Positions 12,701 to 26,318 of a DNA stretch of 64,000 bases are shown here, in pieces; the stretch's first letter is position 1; each line of letters begins with the position of its first letter. The notes below the pieces were generated by a model. The model was given only the letters and a program-made list of their open reading frames with translations. It had not been told where the DNA came from and did not search any database. This stretch comes from Sepiola atlantica. Taxonomy: Eukaryota; Mollusca; Cephalopoda; Sepiida; Sepiolidae. The stretch covers positions 682,001 through 746,000 of the forward strand of contig CAUVYP010000244.1 of assembly GCA_963556195.1 (NCBI GenBank), given 5' to 3'. A program made the position numbers and the translations under genes.

Positions 12701-15343
12701 TATGTCGATACAAACTGAATACGCAAAACATCAACAAAATTTAGTGCGATTTTAAGTTGATATCGCTTGTGTTTATAACTTCCACATTTATAAGAATTGT
12801 GCTCTGAAACTTTGCAGACATTAGCGGACACACATTTTCTACTGAAGTACCAAGTTTCAGAAGTTCAGCTCTTGTACTCCCGGAGATATGTCGATACAAA
12901 CTGAATACGCAAAACATCAACAAAATTTAGTGCGATTTAAAAGGTATATCACTTGTGTTAATAACTTCCACATCTATAAGAATTGTGCTCCGAAACTTTG
13001 CAGAAATTAGCGGACACACATTTTCTACTGAAGTACCAAGTTTCAGAAGTTCAGCTCTTGTACTCCCGGAGATATGTCGATACAAACTGAATACGCAAAA
13101 CATCAACAAAATTTAGTGCGATTTTAAGTTGATATCGCTTTTGTTTATAGCTTCCACATTTATAAGAATTGTGCTCCAAAACTTTGCAGACATTAGCGGA
13201 CACACATTTTCTACTGAAGTACCAAGTTTCAGAAGTTCAGCTCTTGTACTCCCGGAGATATGTCGATACAAACTGAATACGCAAAACATCAACAAAATTT
13301 AGTGCGATTTTAAGTTGATATCGCTTTTGTTTATAACTTCCACATTTATGAGAATTGTGCTCCGAAACTTTGCAGACAATAGCGGACACACATTTTCTAC
13401 TGATGTACGAAGTTTCAGAAGTTCAGCTCTTGTACTCCCGGAGATATGTCGATACAAACTGAATACGCAAAACATAAACAAAATTTTGTGCGATTTAAAG
13501 TTGATAGGTCTTTTGTTAATAACTTCCACATTTATAAGAATTGTGCTCCGAAACTTTGCAGACATTAGCAGACACACATTTTCTACTGAAGTACCAAGTT
13601 TCAGAAGTTCAGCTCTTGTACTCCCGGAGATATGTCGATACAAACTGAATACGCAAAACATCAACAAAATTTAGTGCGATTTTAAGTTGATATCGCTTTT
13701 GTTTATAGCTTCCACATTTATAAGAATTGTGCTCCAAAACTTTGCAGACATTAGCGGACACACATTTTCTACTGAAGTACCAAGTTTCAGAAGTTCAGCT
13801 CTTGTACTCCCTGAGGTATGTCGATACAAACTGAATACGCAAAACATCAACAAAATTTAGTGCGATTTTAAGTTGATATCGCTTGTGTTTATAACTTCCA
13901 CATTTATAAGAATTGTGCTCTGAAACTTTGCAGACATTAGCGGACACACATTTACTACTGAAGTACCAAGTTTCAGAAGTTCAGCTCTTGTACTCCCGGA
14001 GATATGTCGATACAAACTGAATACGCAAAACATCAACAAAATTTAGTGCGATTTTAAGTTGATATCGCTTTTGTTTATAGCTTCCACATTTATAAGAATT
14101 GTGCTCCAAAACTTTGCAGACATTAGCGGACACACATTTTCTACTGAAGTACCAAGTTTCAGAAGTTCAGCTCTTGTACTCCCGGAGATATGTCGATACA
14201 AACTGAATACGCAAAACATCAACAAAATTTAGTGCGATTTTAAGTTGATATCGCTTGTGTTTATAACTTCCACATTTATAAGAATTGTGCTCTGAAACTT
14301 TGCAGACATTAGCGGACGCACATTTTCTACTGAAGTACCAAGTTTCAGAAGTTCAGCTCTTGTACTCCCGGAGATATGTCGATACAAACGGAATACGCAA
14401 AACATCAACAAAATTTAGTGCGATTTAAAAGGTATATCGCTTGTGTTAATAACTTCCACATTTATAAGAATTGTGCTCCGAAACTTTGCAGACATTAGCG
14501 GACACACATTTTCTACTAAAGTACCAAGTTTCAGAAGTTCAGCTCTTGTACTCCCGGAGATATGTCGATACAAACTGAATACGCAAAACATCAACAAAAT
14601 TTAGTGCGATTTTAAGTTGATATCGCTTTTGTTTATAACTTCCACATTTATAAGAATTGTGCTCCGAAACTTTGCAGACAATAGCGGACACACATTTTCT
14701 ACTGATGTACGAAGTTTCAGAAGTTCAGCTCTTGTACTCCCGGAGATATGTCGATACAAACTGAATACGCAAAACATCAACAAAATTTAGTGCGATTTTA
14801 AGTTGATATCGCTTTTGTTTATAGCTTCCACATTTATAAGAATTGTGCTCCAAAACTTTGCAGACATTAGCGGACACACATTTTCTACTGAAGTACCAAG
14901 TTTCAGAAGTTCAGCTCTTGTACTCCCGGAGATATGTCGATACAAACTGAATACGCAAAACATCAACAAAATTTAGTGCGGTTTAAGTTGATATCGCTTT
15001 TGTTTATAACTTCCACATTTATAAGAATTGTGCTCCGAAACTTTGCAGACAATAGCGGACACACATTTTCCACTGATGTACGAAGTTTCAGAAGTTCAGC
15101 TCTTGTACTCCCGGAGATATGTCGATACAAACTGAATACGCAAAACATAAACAAAATTTAGTGTTATTTAAAGTTGATAGGTCTTTTGTTAATAACTTCC
15201 ACATTTATAAGAATTGTGCTCCGAAACTTTGCAGACATTAGCAGACACACATTTTCTACTGAAGTACCAAGTTTCAGAAGTTCAGCTCTTGTACTCCCGG
15301 AGATATGTCGATACAAACTGAATACGCAAAACATCAACAAAAT
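6790..15343. repeat. Satellite segment, 46 monomers, mixed order
   Basis: Order: A B A B Gt E C D A B C D D/E E C D C D E A B Gt E F C A B C A B C D E C D A B D E D F C A D A B. The A copies at 6790 and 14973 are both 185 bp with GTGCGGTTTAAG and TTTTCCACTG, and the B copy after each begins GTGTTATTTAAAG. This shared two-monomer haplotype lies 8,183 bp apart. The B-Gt-E trio at 7347 recurs at 10509, 3,162 bp later. No strictly periodic HOR covers the segment. At 13486 a T for A change removes the stop that normally separates minus-strand frames. Confidence 0.82.
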
Positions 15344-17018
15344 TTAGTGCGATTTAAAAGGTATATCGCTTGTGTTAATAACTTCCACATCTATAAGAAT
15401 TGTGCTCCGAAACTTTGCAGACATTAGCGGACACACATTTTCTACTGAAGTACCAAGTTTCAGAAGTTCAGCTCTTGTACTCCCGGAGATATGTCGATAC
15501 AAACTGAATACGCAAAACATCAACAAAATTTAGTGCGATTTTAAGTTGATATCGCTTTTGTTTATAGCTTCCACATTTATAAGAATTGTGCTCCGAAACT
15601 TTGCAGACATTAGCGGACACACATTTACTACTGAAGTACCAAGTTTCAGAAGTTCAGCTCTTGTACTCCCGGAGATATGTCGATACAAACTGAATACGCA
15701 AAACATCAACAAAATTTAGTGCGATTTTAAGTTGATATCGCTTGTGTTTATAACTTCCACATTTATATAAATTGTGCTCTGAAACTTTGCAGACATTAGC
15801 GGACACACATTTTCTACTGAAGTACCAAGTTTCAGAAGTTCAGCTCTTGTACTCCCGGAGATATGTCGATACAAACTGAATACGCAAAACATCAACAAAA
15901 TTTAGTGCGATTTTAAGTTGATATCGCTTTTGTTTATAACTTCCACATTTATCAGAATTGTGCTCTGAAACTTTGCAGACATTAGCGGACACACATTTTC
16001 TACTGAAGTACCAAGTTTCAGAAGTTCAGCTCTTGTACTCCCGGAGATATGTCGATACAAACGGAATACGCAAAACATCAACAAAATTTAGTGCGATTTA
16101 AAAGGTATATCGCTTGTGTTAATAACTTCCACATTTATAAGAATTGTGCTCCGAAACTTTGCAGACATTAGCGGACACACATTTTCTACTGAAGTACCAA
16201 GTTTCAGAAGTTCAGCTCTTGTACTCCCGGAGATATGTCGATACAAACTGAATACGCAAAACATCAACAAAATTTAGTGCGATTTTAAGTTGATATCGCT
16301 TTTGTTTATAACTTCCACATTTATGAGAATTGTGCTCCGAAACTTTGCAGACAATAGCGGACACACATTTTCTACTGATGTACGAAGTTTCAGAAGTTCA
16401 GCTCTTGTACTCCCGGAGATATGTCGATACAAACTGAATACGCAAAACATAAACAAAATTTAGTGCGATTTAAAGTTGATAGGTCTTTTGTTAATAACTT
16501 CCACATTTATAAGAATTGTGCTCCGAAACTTTGCAGACATTAGCAGACACACATTTTCTACTGAAGTACCAAGTTTCAGAAGTTCAGCTCTTGTACTCCC
16601 GGGGATATGTCGATACAAACTGAATACGCAAAACATTAACAAAATTTAGTGCGATTTTAAGTTGATATCGGTTTTGTTTATAACTTCCACATTTATGAGA
16701 ATTGTGCTCCGAAACTTTGCAGACAATAGCGGACACACATTTTCTACTGATGTACGAAGTTTCAGAAGTTCAGCTCTTGTACTCCCGGAGATATGTCGAT
16801 ACAAACTGAATACGCAAAACATCAACAAAATTTAGTGCGATTTAAAGTTGATAGGTCTTTTGTTAATAACTTCCACATTTATAAGAATTGTGCTCCGAAA
16901 CTTTGCAGACATTAGCAGACACACATTTTACTACTGAAGTACCAAGTTTCAGAAGTTCAGCTCTTGTACACCCGGAGATATGTCGATACAAACTGAATAC
17001 GCAAAACATCAACAAAAT
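15344..17018. repeat. Satellite segment, 9 monomers
   Basis: Order: C D' E F C A B A B. This is where F and the TTATATAAATT form of E become common. The last monomer (16832-17018) is 187 bp, the only long copy in the window, with one extra base in ACACATTTTACTACTG. It also carries GTACACCCGG, a variant seen again in B copies at 20739, 25947 and 29481. Confidence 0.85.
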
Positions 17019-20000
17019 TTAGTGCGATTTAAAAGGTATATCGCTTGTGTTAATAACTTCCACATCTATAAGAATTGTGCTCCGAAACTTTGCAGACATT
17101 AGCGGACACACATTTTCTACTGAAGTACCAAGTTTTAGAAGTTCAGCTCTTGTACTCCCGGAGATATGTCGATACAAACTGAATACGCAAAACATCAACA
17201 AAATTTAGTGCGATTTTAAGTTCATATCGCTTTTGTTTATAGCTTCCACATTTATAAGAATTGTGCTCCGAAACTTTGCAGACATTAGCGGACACACATT
17301 TTCTACTGAAGTACCAAGTTTCAGAAGTTCAGCTCTTGTACTCCCGGAGATATGTCGATACAAACTGAATACGCAAAACATCAACAAAATTTAGTGCGAT
17401 TTTAAGTTGATATCGCTTGTGTTTATAACTTCCACATTTATATAAATTGTGCTCTGAAACTTTGCAGACATTAGCGGACACACATTTTCTACTGAAGTAC
17501 CAAGTTTCAGAAGTTCAGCTCTTGTACTCCCGGAGATATGTCGATACAAACTGAATACGCAAAACATCAACAAAATTTAGTGCGATTTTAAGTTGATATC
17601 ACTTGTGTTTATAACTTCCACATTTATATAAATTGTGCTCTGAAACTTTGCAGACATTAGCGGACACACATTTTCTACTGAAGTACCAAGTTTCAGAAGT
17701 TCAGCTCTTGTACTCCCGGAGATATGTCGATACAAACTGAATACGCAAAACATCAACAAAATTTAGTGCGATTTTAAGTTGATATCGCTTTTGTTTATAA
17801 CTTCCACATTTATAAGAATTGTGCTCTGAAACTTTGCAGACATTAGCGGACACACATTTTCTACTGAAGTACCAAGTTTCAGAAGTTCAGCTCTTGAACT
17901 CCCGGAGATATGTCGATACAAACGGAATACGCAAAACATCAACAAAATTTAGTGCGATTTAAAAGGTATATCGCTTGTGTTAATAACTTCCACATTTATA
18001 AGAATTGTGCTCCGAAACTTTGCAGACATTAGCGGACACACATTTTCAACTGAAGTACCAAGTTTCAGAAGTTCAGCTCTTGTACTCCCGGAGATATGTC
18101 GATACAAACTGAATACGCAAAACATCAACAAAATTTAGTGCGATTTTAAGTTGATATCGCTTTTGTTTATAACTTCCACATTTATAAGAATTGTGCTCCG
18201 AAACTTTGCAGACAATAGCGGACACACATTTTCTACTGATGTACGAAGTTTCAGAAGTTCAGCTCTTGTACTCCCGGAGATATGTCGATACAAACTGAAT
18301 ACGCAAAACATAAACAAAATTTAGTGCGATTTAAAGTTGATAGGTCTTTTGTTAATAACTTCCACATTTATAAGAATTGTGCTCCGAAACTTTGCAGACA
18401 TTAGCAGACACACATTTTCTACTGAAGTACCAAGTTTCAGAAGTTCAGCTCTTGTACTCCCGGAGATATGTCGATACAAACTGAATACGCAAAACATCAA
18501 CAAAATTTAGTGCGATTTTAAGTTGATATCGCTTTTGTTTATAACTTCCACATTTATAAGAATTGTGCTCCAAAACTTTGCAGACATTAGCGGACACACA
18601 TTTTCTACTGAAGTACCAAGTTTCAGAAGTTCTGCTCTTGTACTCCCGGAGATATGTCGATACAAACTGAATACGCAAAACATCAACAAAATTTAGTGCG
18701 ATTTTAAGTTGATATCGCTTGTGTTTATAACTTCTACATTTATACAAATTGTGCTCTGAAACTTTGCAGACATTAGCGGACACACATTTTCTACTGAAGT
18801 ACCAAGTTTCAGAAGTTCAGCTCTTGTACTCCCGGAGATATGTCGATACAAACTGAATACGCAAAACATCAACAAAATTTAGTGCGATTTTAAGTTGATA
18901 TCGCTTGTGTTTATAACTTCCACATTTATAAGAATTGTGCTCTGAAACTTTGCAGACATTAGCGGACACACATTTTCTACTGAAGTACCAAGTTTCAGAA
19001 GTTCAGCTCTTGTACTCCCGGAGATATGTCGATACAAACTGAATACGCAAAACATCAACAAAATTTAGTGCGATTTTAAGTTGATATCGCTTTTGTTTAT
19101 AACTTCCACATTTATAAGAATTGTGCTCTGAAACTTTGCAGACATTAGCGGACACACATTTTCTACTGAAGTACCAAGTTTCAGAAGTTCAGCTCTTGTA
19201 CTCCCGGAGATATGTCGATACAAACGGAATACGCAAAACATCAACAAAATTTAGTGCGATTTAAAAGGTATATCGCTTGTGTTAATAACTTCCACATTTA
19301 TAAGAATTGTGCTCCGAAACTTTGCAGACATTAGCGGACACACATTTTCTACTGAAGTACCAAGTTTCAGAAGTTCAGCTCTTGTACTCCCGGAGATATG
19401 TCGATACAAACTGAATACGCAAAACATCAACAAAATTTAGTGCGATTTTAAGTTGATATCGCTTTTGTTTATAACTTCCACATTTATGAGAATTGTGCTC
19501 CGAAACTTTGCAGACAATAGCGGACACACATTTTCTACTGATGTACGAAGTTTCAGAAGTTCAGCTCTTGTACTCCCGGAGATATGTCGATACAAACTGA
19601 ATACGCAAAACATCAACAAAATTTAGTGCGATTTAAAGTTGATAGGTCTTTTGTTAATAACTTCCACATTTATAAGAATTGTGCTCCGAAACTTTGCAGA
19701 CATTAGCAGACACACATTTTCTACTGAAGTACCAAGTTTCAGAAGTTCAGCTCTTGTACTCCCGGAGATATGTCGATACAAACTGAATACGCAAAACATC
19801 AACAAAATTTAGTGCGATTTTAAGTTGATATCGCTTTTGTTTATAACTTCCACATTTATATAAATTGTGCTCTGAAACTTTGCAGACATTAGCGGACACA
19901 CATTTTCTACTGAAGTACCAAGTTTCAGAAGTTCAGCTCTTGTACTCCCGGAGATATGTCGATACAAACGGAATACGCAAAACATCAACAAAATTTAGTG

Positions 20001-21110
20001 CGATTTAAAAGGTATATCGCTTGTGTTTATAACTTCCACATTTATAAGAATTGTGCTCCGAAACTTTGCAGACATTAGCGGACACACATTTTCAACTGAA
20101 GTACCAAGTTTCAGAAGTTCAGCTCTTGTACTCCCGGAGATATGTCGATACAAACTGAATACGCAAAACATCAACAAAATTTAGTGCGATTTTAAGTTGA
20201 TATCGCTTTTGTTTATAACTTCCACATTTATAAGAATTGTGCTCCGAAACTTTGCAGACAATAGCGGACACACATTTTCTACTGATGTACGAAGTTTCAG
20301 AAGTGCAGCTCTTGTACTTCCGGAGATATGTCGATACAAACTGAATACGCAAAACATAAACAAAATTTAGTGCGATTTAAAGTTGATAGGTCTTTTGTTA
20401 ATAACTTCCACATTTATAAGAATTGTGCTCCGAAACTTTGCAGACATTAGCAGACACACATTTTCTACTGAAGTACCAAGTTTCAGAAGTTCAGCTCTTG
20501 TACTCCCGGAGATATGTCGATACAAACTGAATACGCAAAACATCAACAAAATTTAGTGCGATTTTAAGTTGATATCGCTTTTGTTTATAACTTCCACATT
20601 TATAAGAATTGTGCTCCGAAACTTTGCAGACAATAGCGGACACACATTTTCTACTGATGTACGAAGTTTCAGAAGTTCAGCTCTTGTACTCCCGGAGATA
20701 TGTCGATACAAACTGAATACGCAAAACATCAACAAAATTTAGTGCGATTTAAAGTTGATAGGTCTTTTGTTAATAACTTCCACATTTATAAGAATTGTTC
20801 TCCGAAACTTTGCAGACATTAGCAGACACACATTTTCTACTGAAGTACCAAGTTTCAGAAGTTCAGCTCTTGTACACCCGGAGATATGTCGATACAAACT
20901 GAATACGCAAAACATCAACAAAATTTAGTGCGATTTTAAGTTCATATCGCTTTTGTTTATAGCTTCCACATTTATAAGAATTGTGCTCCGAAACTTTGCA
21001 GACATTAGCGGACACACATTTTCTACTGAAGTACCAAGTTTCAGAAGTTCAGCTCTTGTACTCCCGGAGATATGTCGATACAAACTGAATACGCAAAACA
21101 TCAACAAAAT
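17019..21110. repeat. 22-monomer HOR, copy 1 (4,092 bp)
   Basis: Order: C D' E E F C A B Gt E E F C A B F C A B A B D'. Shared marks with the next copy, at an offset of 4,092 bp, include AAGTTTTAGAAG in the first C (17019 and 21111), TTCATATC in D' (17205 and 21297), and the run E F C A B Gt E E F C A B (17577 and 21669). The last monomer, D' at 20925, has no equivalent before 17019 and looks like an inserted copy of the following D'. Confidence 0.85.
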
Positions 21111-22784
21111 TTAGTGCGATTTAAAAGGTATATCGCTTGTGTTAATAACTTCCACATCTATAAGAATTGTGCTCCGAAACTTTGCAGACATTAGCGGACA
21201 CACATTTTCTACTGAAGTACTAAGTTTTAGAAGTTCAGCTCTTGTACTCCCGGAGATATGTCGATACAAACTGAATACGCAAAACATCAACAAAATTTAG
21301 TGCGATTTAAAGTTCATATCGCTTTTGTTTATAGCTTCCACATTTATAAGAATTGTGCTCCGAAACTTTGCAGACATTAGCGGACACACATTTTCTACTG
21401 AAGTACCAAGTTTCAGAAGTTCAGCTCTTGTACTCCCGGAGATATGTCGATACAAACTGAATACGCAAAACATCAACAAAATTTAGTGCGATTTTAAGTT
21501 GATATCGCTTGTGTTTATAACTTCCACATTTATATAAATTTTGCTCTGAAACTTTGCAGACATTAGCGGACACACATTTTCTACTGAAGTACCAAGTTTC
21601 AGAAGTTCAGCTCTTGTACTCCCGGAGATATGTCGATACAAACTGAATACGCAAAACATCAACAAAATTTAGTGCGATTTTAAGTTGATATCGCTTGTGT
21701 TTATAACTTCCACATTTATATAAATTGTGCTCTGAAACTTTGCAGACATTAGCGGACACACATTTTCTACTGAAGTACCAAGTTTCAGAAGTTCAGCTCT
21801 TGTACTCCCGGAGATATGTCGATACAAACTGAATACGCAAAACATCAACAAAATTTAGTGCGATTTTAAGTTGATATCGCTTTTGTTTATAACTTCCACA
21901 TTTATAAGAATTGTGCTCTGAAACTTTGCAGACATTAGCGGACACACATTTTCTACTGAAGTACCAAGTTTCAGAAGTTCAGCTCTTGTACTCCCGGAGA
22001 TATGTCGATACAAACGGAATACGCAAAACATCAACAAAATTTAGTGCGATTTAAAAGGTATATCGCTTGTGTTAATAACTTCCACATTTATAAGAATTGT
22101 GCTCCGAAACTTTGCAGACATTAGCGGACACACATTTCCAACTGAAGTACCAAGTTTCAGAAGTTCAGCTCTTGTACTCCCGGAGATATGTCGATACAAA
22201 CTGAATACGCAAAACATCAACAAAATTTAGTGCGATTTTAAGTTGATATCGCTTTTGTTTATAACTTCCACATTTATAAGAATTGTGCTCCGAAACTTTG
22301 CAGACAATAGCGGACACACATTTTCTACTGATGTACGAAGTTTCAGAAGTTCAGCTCTTGTACTCCCGGAGATATGTCGATACAAACTGAATACGCAAAA
22401 CATAAACAAAATTTAGTGCGATTTAAAGTTGATAGGTCTTTTGTTAATAACTTCCACATTTATAAGAATTGTGCTCCGAAACTTTGCAGACATTAGCAGA
22501 CACACATTTTCTACTGAAGTACCAAGTTTCAGAAGTTCAGCTCTTGTACTCCCGGAGATATGTCGATACAAACTGAATACGCAAAACATCAACAAAATTT
22601 AGTGCGATTTTAAGTTGATATCGCTTTTGTTTATAACTTCCACATTTATAAGAATTGTGCTCCGAAACTTTGCAGACATTAGCGGACACACATTTTCTAC
22701 TGAAGTACCAAGTTTCAGAAGTTCTGCTCTTGTACTCCCGGAGATATGTCGATACAAACTGAATACGCAAAACATCAACAAAAT
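21111..22784. repeat. 22-monomer HOR, copy 2, first 9 monomers
   Basis: Order: C D' E E F C A B Gt, matching 17019-18692. The match continues through E E F C A B up to about 23900, inside the block annotated next, and then stops: position 23901 has a G variant where copy 1 has F (19809). The C at 21111 carries both CTAAGTTTTAG and ACATCTATAAG. Confidence 0.84.
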
Positions 22785-25700
22785 TTAGTGCGATTTTAAG
22801 TTGATATCGCTTGTGTTTATAACTTCTACATTTATACAAATTGTGCTCTGAAACTTTGCAGACATTAGCGGACACACATTTTCTACTGAAGTACCAAGTT
22901 TCAGAAGTTCAGCTCTTGTACTCCCGGAGATATGTCGATACAAACTGAATACGCAAAACATCAACAAAATTTAGTGCGATTTTAAGTTGATATCGCTTGT
23001 GTTTATAACTTCCACATTTATAAGAATTGTGCTCTGAAACTTTGCAGACATTAGCGGACACACATTTTCTACTGAAGTACCAAGTTTCAGAAGTTCAGCT
23101 CTTGTACTCCCGGAGATATGTCGATACAAACTGAATACGCAAAACATCAACAAAATTTAGTGCGATTTTAAGTTGATATCGCTTTTGTTTATAACTTCCA
23201 CATTTATAAGAATTGTGCTCTGAAACTTTGCAGACATTAGCGGACACACATTTTCTACTGAAGTACCAAGTTTCAGAAGTTCAGCTCTTGTACTCCCGGA
23301 GATATGTCGATACAAACGGAATACGCAAAACATCAACAAAATTTAGTGCGATTTAAAAGGTATATCGCTTGTGTTAATAACTTCCACATTTATAAGAATT
23401 GTGCTCCGAAACTTTGCAGACATTAGCGGACACACATTTTCTACTGAAGTACCAAGTTTCAGAAGTTCAGCTCTTGTACTCCCGGAGATATGTCGATACA
23501 AACTGAATACGCAAAACATCAACAAAATTTAGTGCGATTTTAAGTTGATATCGCTTTTGTTTATAACTTCCACATTTATGAGAATTGTGCTCCGAAACTT
23601 TGCAGACAATAGCGGACACACATTTTCTACTGATGTACGAAGTTTCAGAAGTTCAGCTCTTGTACTCCCGGAGATATGTCGATACAAACTGAATACGCAA
23701 AACATCAACAAAATTTAGTGCGATTTAAAGTTGATAGGTCTTTTGTTAATAACTTCCACATTTATAAGAATTGTGCTCCGAAACTTTGCAGACATTAGCA
23801 GACACACATTTTCTACTGAAGTACCAAGTTTCAGAAGTTCAGCTCTTGTACTCTCGGAGATATGTCGATACAAACTGAATACGCAAAACATCAACAAAAT
23901 TTAGTGCGATTTTAAGTTGATATCGCTTTTGTTTATAACTTCCACATTTATACCAATTGTGCTCCGAAACTTTGCAGACATTAGCGGACACACATTTTCA
24001 ACTGAAGTACCAAGTTTCAGAAGTTCAGCTCTTGTACTCCCGGAGATATGTCGATACAAACTGAATACGCAAAACATCAACAAAATTTAGTGCGATTTTA
24101 AGTTGATATCGCTTTTGTTTATAACTTCTACATTTATAAGAATTGTGCTCCGAAACTTTGTAGACAATAGCGGACACACATTTTCTACTGATGTACGAAG
24201 TTTCAGAAGTTCAGCTCTTGTACTCCCGGAGATATGTCGATACAAACTGAATACGCAAAACATAAACAAAATTTAGTGCGATTTAAAGTTGATAGGTCTT
24301 TTGTTAATAACTTCCACATTTATAAGAATTGTGCTCCGAAACTTTGCAGACATTAGCAGACACACATTTTCTACTGAAGTACCAAGTTTCAGAAGTTCAG
24401 CTCTTGTACTCCCGGAGATATGTCGATACAAACTGAATACGCAAAACATCAACAAAATTTAGTGCGATTTTAAGTTGATATCGCTTTTGTTTATAGCTTC
24501 CACATTTATAAGAATTGTGCTCCGAAACTTTGCAGACATTAGCGGACACACATTTTCTACTGAAGTACCAAGTTTCAGAAGTTCAGCTCTTGTACTCCCG
24601 GAGATATGTCGATACAAACTGAATACGCAAAACATCAACAAAATTTAGTGCGATTTTAAGTTGATATCGCTTGTGTTTATAACTTCCACATTTATATAAA
24701 TTGTGCTCTGAAACTTTGCAGACATTAGCGGACACACATTTTCTACTGAAGTACCAAGTTTCAGAAGTTCAGCTCTTGTACTCCCGGAGATATGTCGATA
24801 CAAACTGAATACGCAAAACATCAACAAAATTTAGTGCGATTTTAAGTTGATATCGCTTGTGTTTATAACTTCCACATTTATATAAATTGTGCTCTGAAAC
24901 TTTGCAGACATTAGCGGACACACATTTTCTACTGAAGTACCAAGTTTCAGAAGTTCAGCTCTTGTACTCCCGGAGATATGTCGATACAAACTGAATACGC
25001 AAAACATCAACAAAATTTAGTGCGATTTTAAGTTGATATCGCTTTTGTTTATAACTTCCACATTTATAAGAATTGTGCTCTGAAACTTTGCAGACATTAG
25101 CGGACACACATTTTCTACTGAAGTACCAAGTTTCAGAAGTTCAGCTCTTGTACTCCCGGAGATATGTCGATACAAACGGAATACGCAAAACATCAACAAA
25201 ATTTAGTGCGATTTAAAAGGTATATCGCTTGTGTTAATAACTTCCACATTTATAAGAATTGTGCTCCGAAACTTTGCAGACATTAGCGGACACACATTTT
25301 CTACTGAAGTACCAAGTTTCAGAAGTTCAGCTCTTGTACTCCCGGAGATATGTCGATACAAACTGAATACGCAAAACATCAACAAAATTTAGTGCGATTT
25401 TAAGTTGATATCGCTTTTGTTTATAACTTCCACATTTATATAAATTGTGCTCTGAAACTTTGCAGACATTAGCGGACACACATTTTCTACTGAAGTACCA
25501 AGTTTCAGAAGTTCAGCTCTTGTACTCCCGGAGATATGTCGATACAAACGGAATACGCAAAACATCAACAAAATTTAGTGCGATTTAAAAGGTATATCGC
25601 TTGTGTTAATAACTTCCACATTTATAAGAATTGTGCTCCGAAACTTTGCAGACATTAGCGGACACACATTTTCAACTGAAGTACCAAGTTTCAGAAGTTC

Positions 25701-26318
25701 AGCTCTTGTACTCCCGGAGATATGTCGATACAAACTGAATACGCAAAACATCAACAAAATTTAGTGCGATTTTAAGTTGATATCGCTTTTGTTTATAACT
25801 TCCACATTTATAAGAATTGTGCTCCGAAACTTTGCAGACAATAGCGGACACACATTTTCTACTGATGTACGAAGTTTCAGAAGTTCAGCTCTTGTACTCC
25901 CGGAGATATGTCGATACAAACTGAATACGCAAAACATCAACAAAATTTAGTGCGATTTAAAGTTGATAGGTCTTTTGTTAATAACTTCCACATTTATAAG
26001 AATTGTGCTCCGAAACTTTGCAGACATTAGCAGACACACATTTTCTACTGAAGTACCAAGTTTCAGAAGTTCAGCTCTTGTACACCCGGAGATATGTCGA
26101 TACAAACTGAATACGCAAAACATCAACAAAATTTAGTGCGATTTAAAAGGTATATCGCTTGTGTTAATAACTTCCACATCTATAAGAATTGTGCTCCGAA
26201 ACTTTGCAGACATTAGCGGACACACATTTTCTACTGAAGTACCAAGTTTCAGAAGTTCTGCTCTTGTACTCCCGGAGATATGTCGATACAAACTGAATAC
26301 GCAAAACATCAACAAAAT
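22785..26318. repeat. 19-monomer HOR type I, copy 1 (3,534 bp)
   Basis: Order: E E F C A B G A B D' E E F C F C A B C/Gt. Private marks are TTATACAAATT with AACTTCTACA in 22785, CTCTCGGAG in 23715, TTATACCAATT with TTTTCAACTG in 23901, CTTTGTAGAC in 24087, TTTTCAACTG in 25575 and GTACACCCGG in 25947. Every one recurs 3,534 bp later. The last monomer (26133-26318) is a chimera: C-like on the left (TTAAAAGG, ACATCTATAAG) and Gt-like on the right (TTCTGCTC). Confidence 0.93.
23157..23342. repeat. Representative monomer, type F
   Basis: Type F has GCTTTTGTTTA, CTCTGAAAC and AAACGGAAT, where other types have AAACTGAAT. It is typical of the 15-42 kb zone and usually precedes type C. The related E2 form, without CGG (for example 63514-63699), takes its place to the right of about 43 kb. 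Confidence 0.86.

Noticed and set aside
13299..13667. Minus-strand 122-codon frame spanning two monomers
   Set aside because: A single T for A change at 13486 removes the recurring stop. It is the satellite frame read through once, not a gene.
15716..15901. TATA-like promoter in E monomers with TTATATAAATT
   Set aside because: The AT-rich word comes from a single change in one E sub-form. No initiator or other promoter signal was recognised and the surrounding DNA is the same satellite, so it is not annotated.
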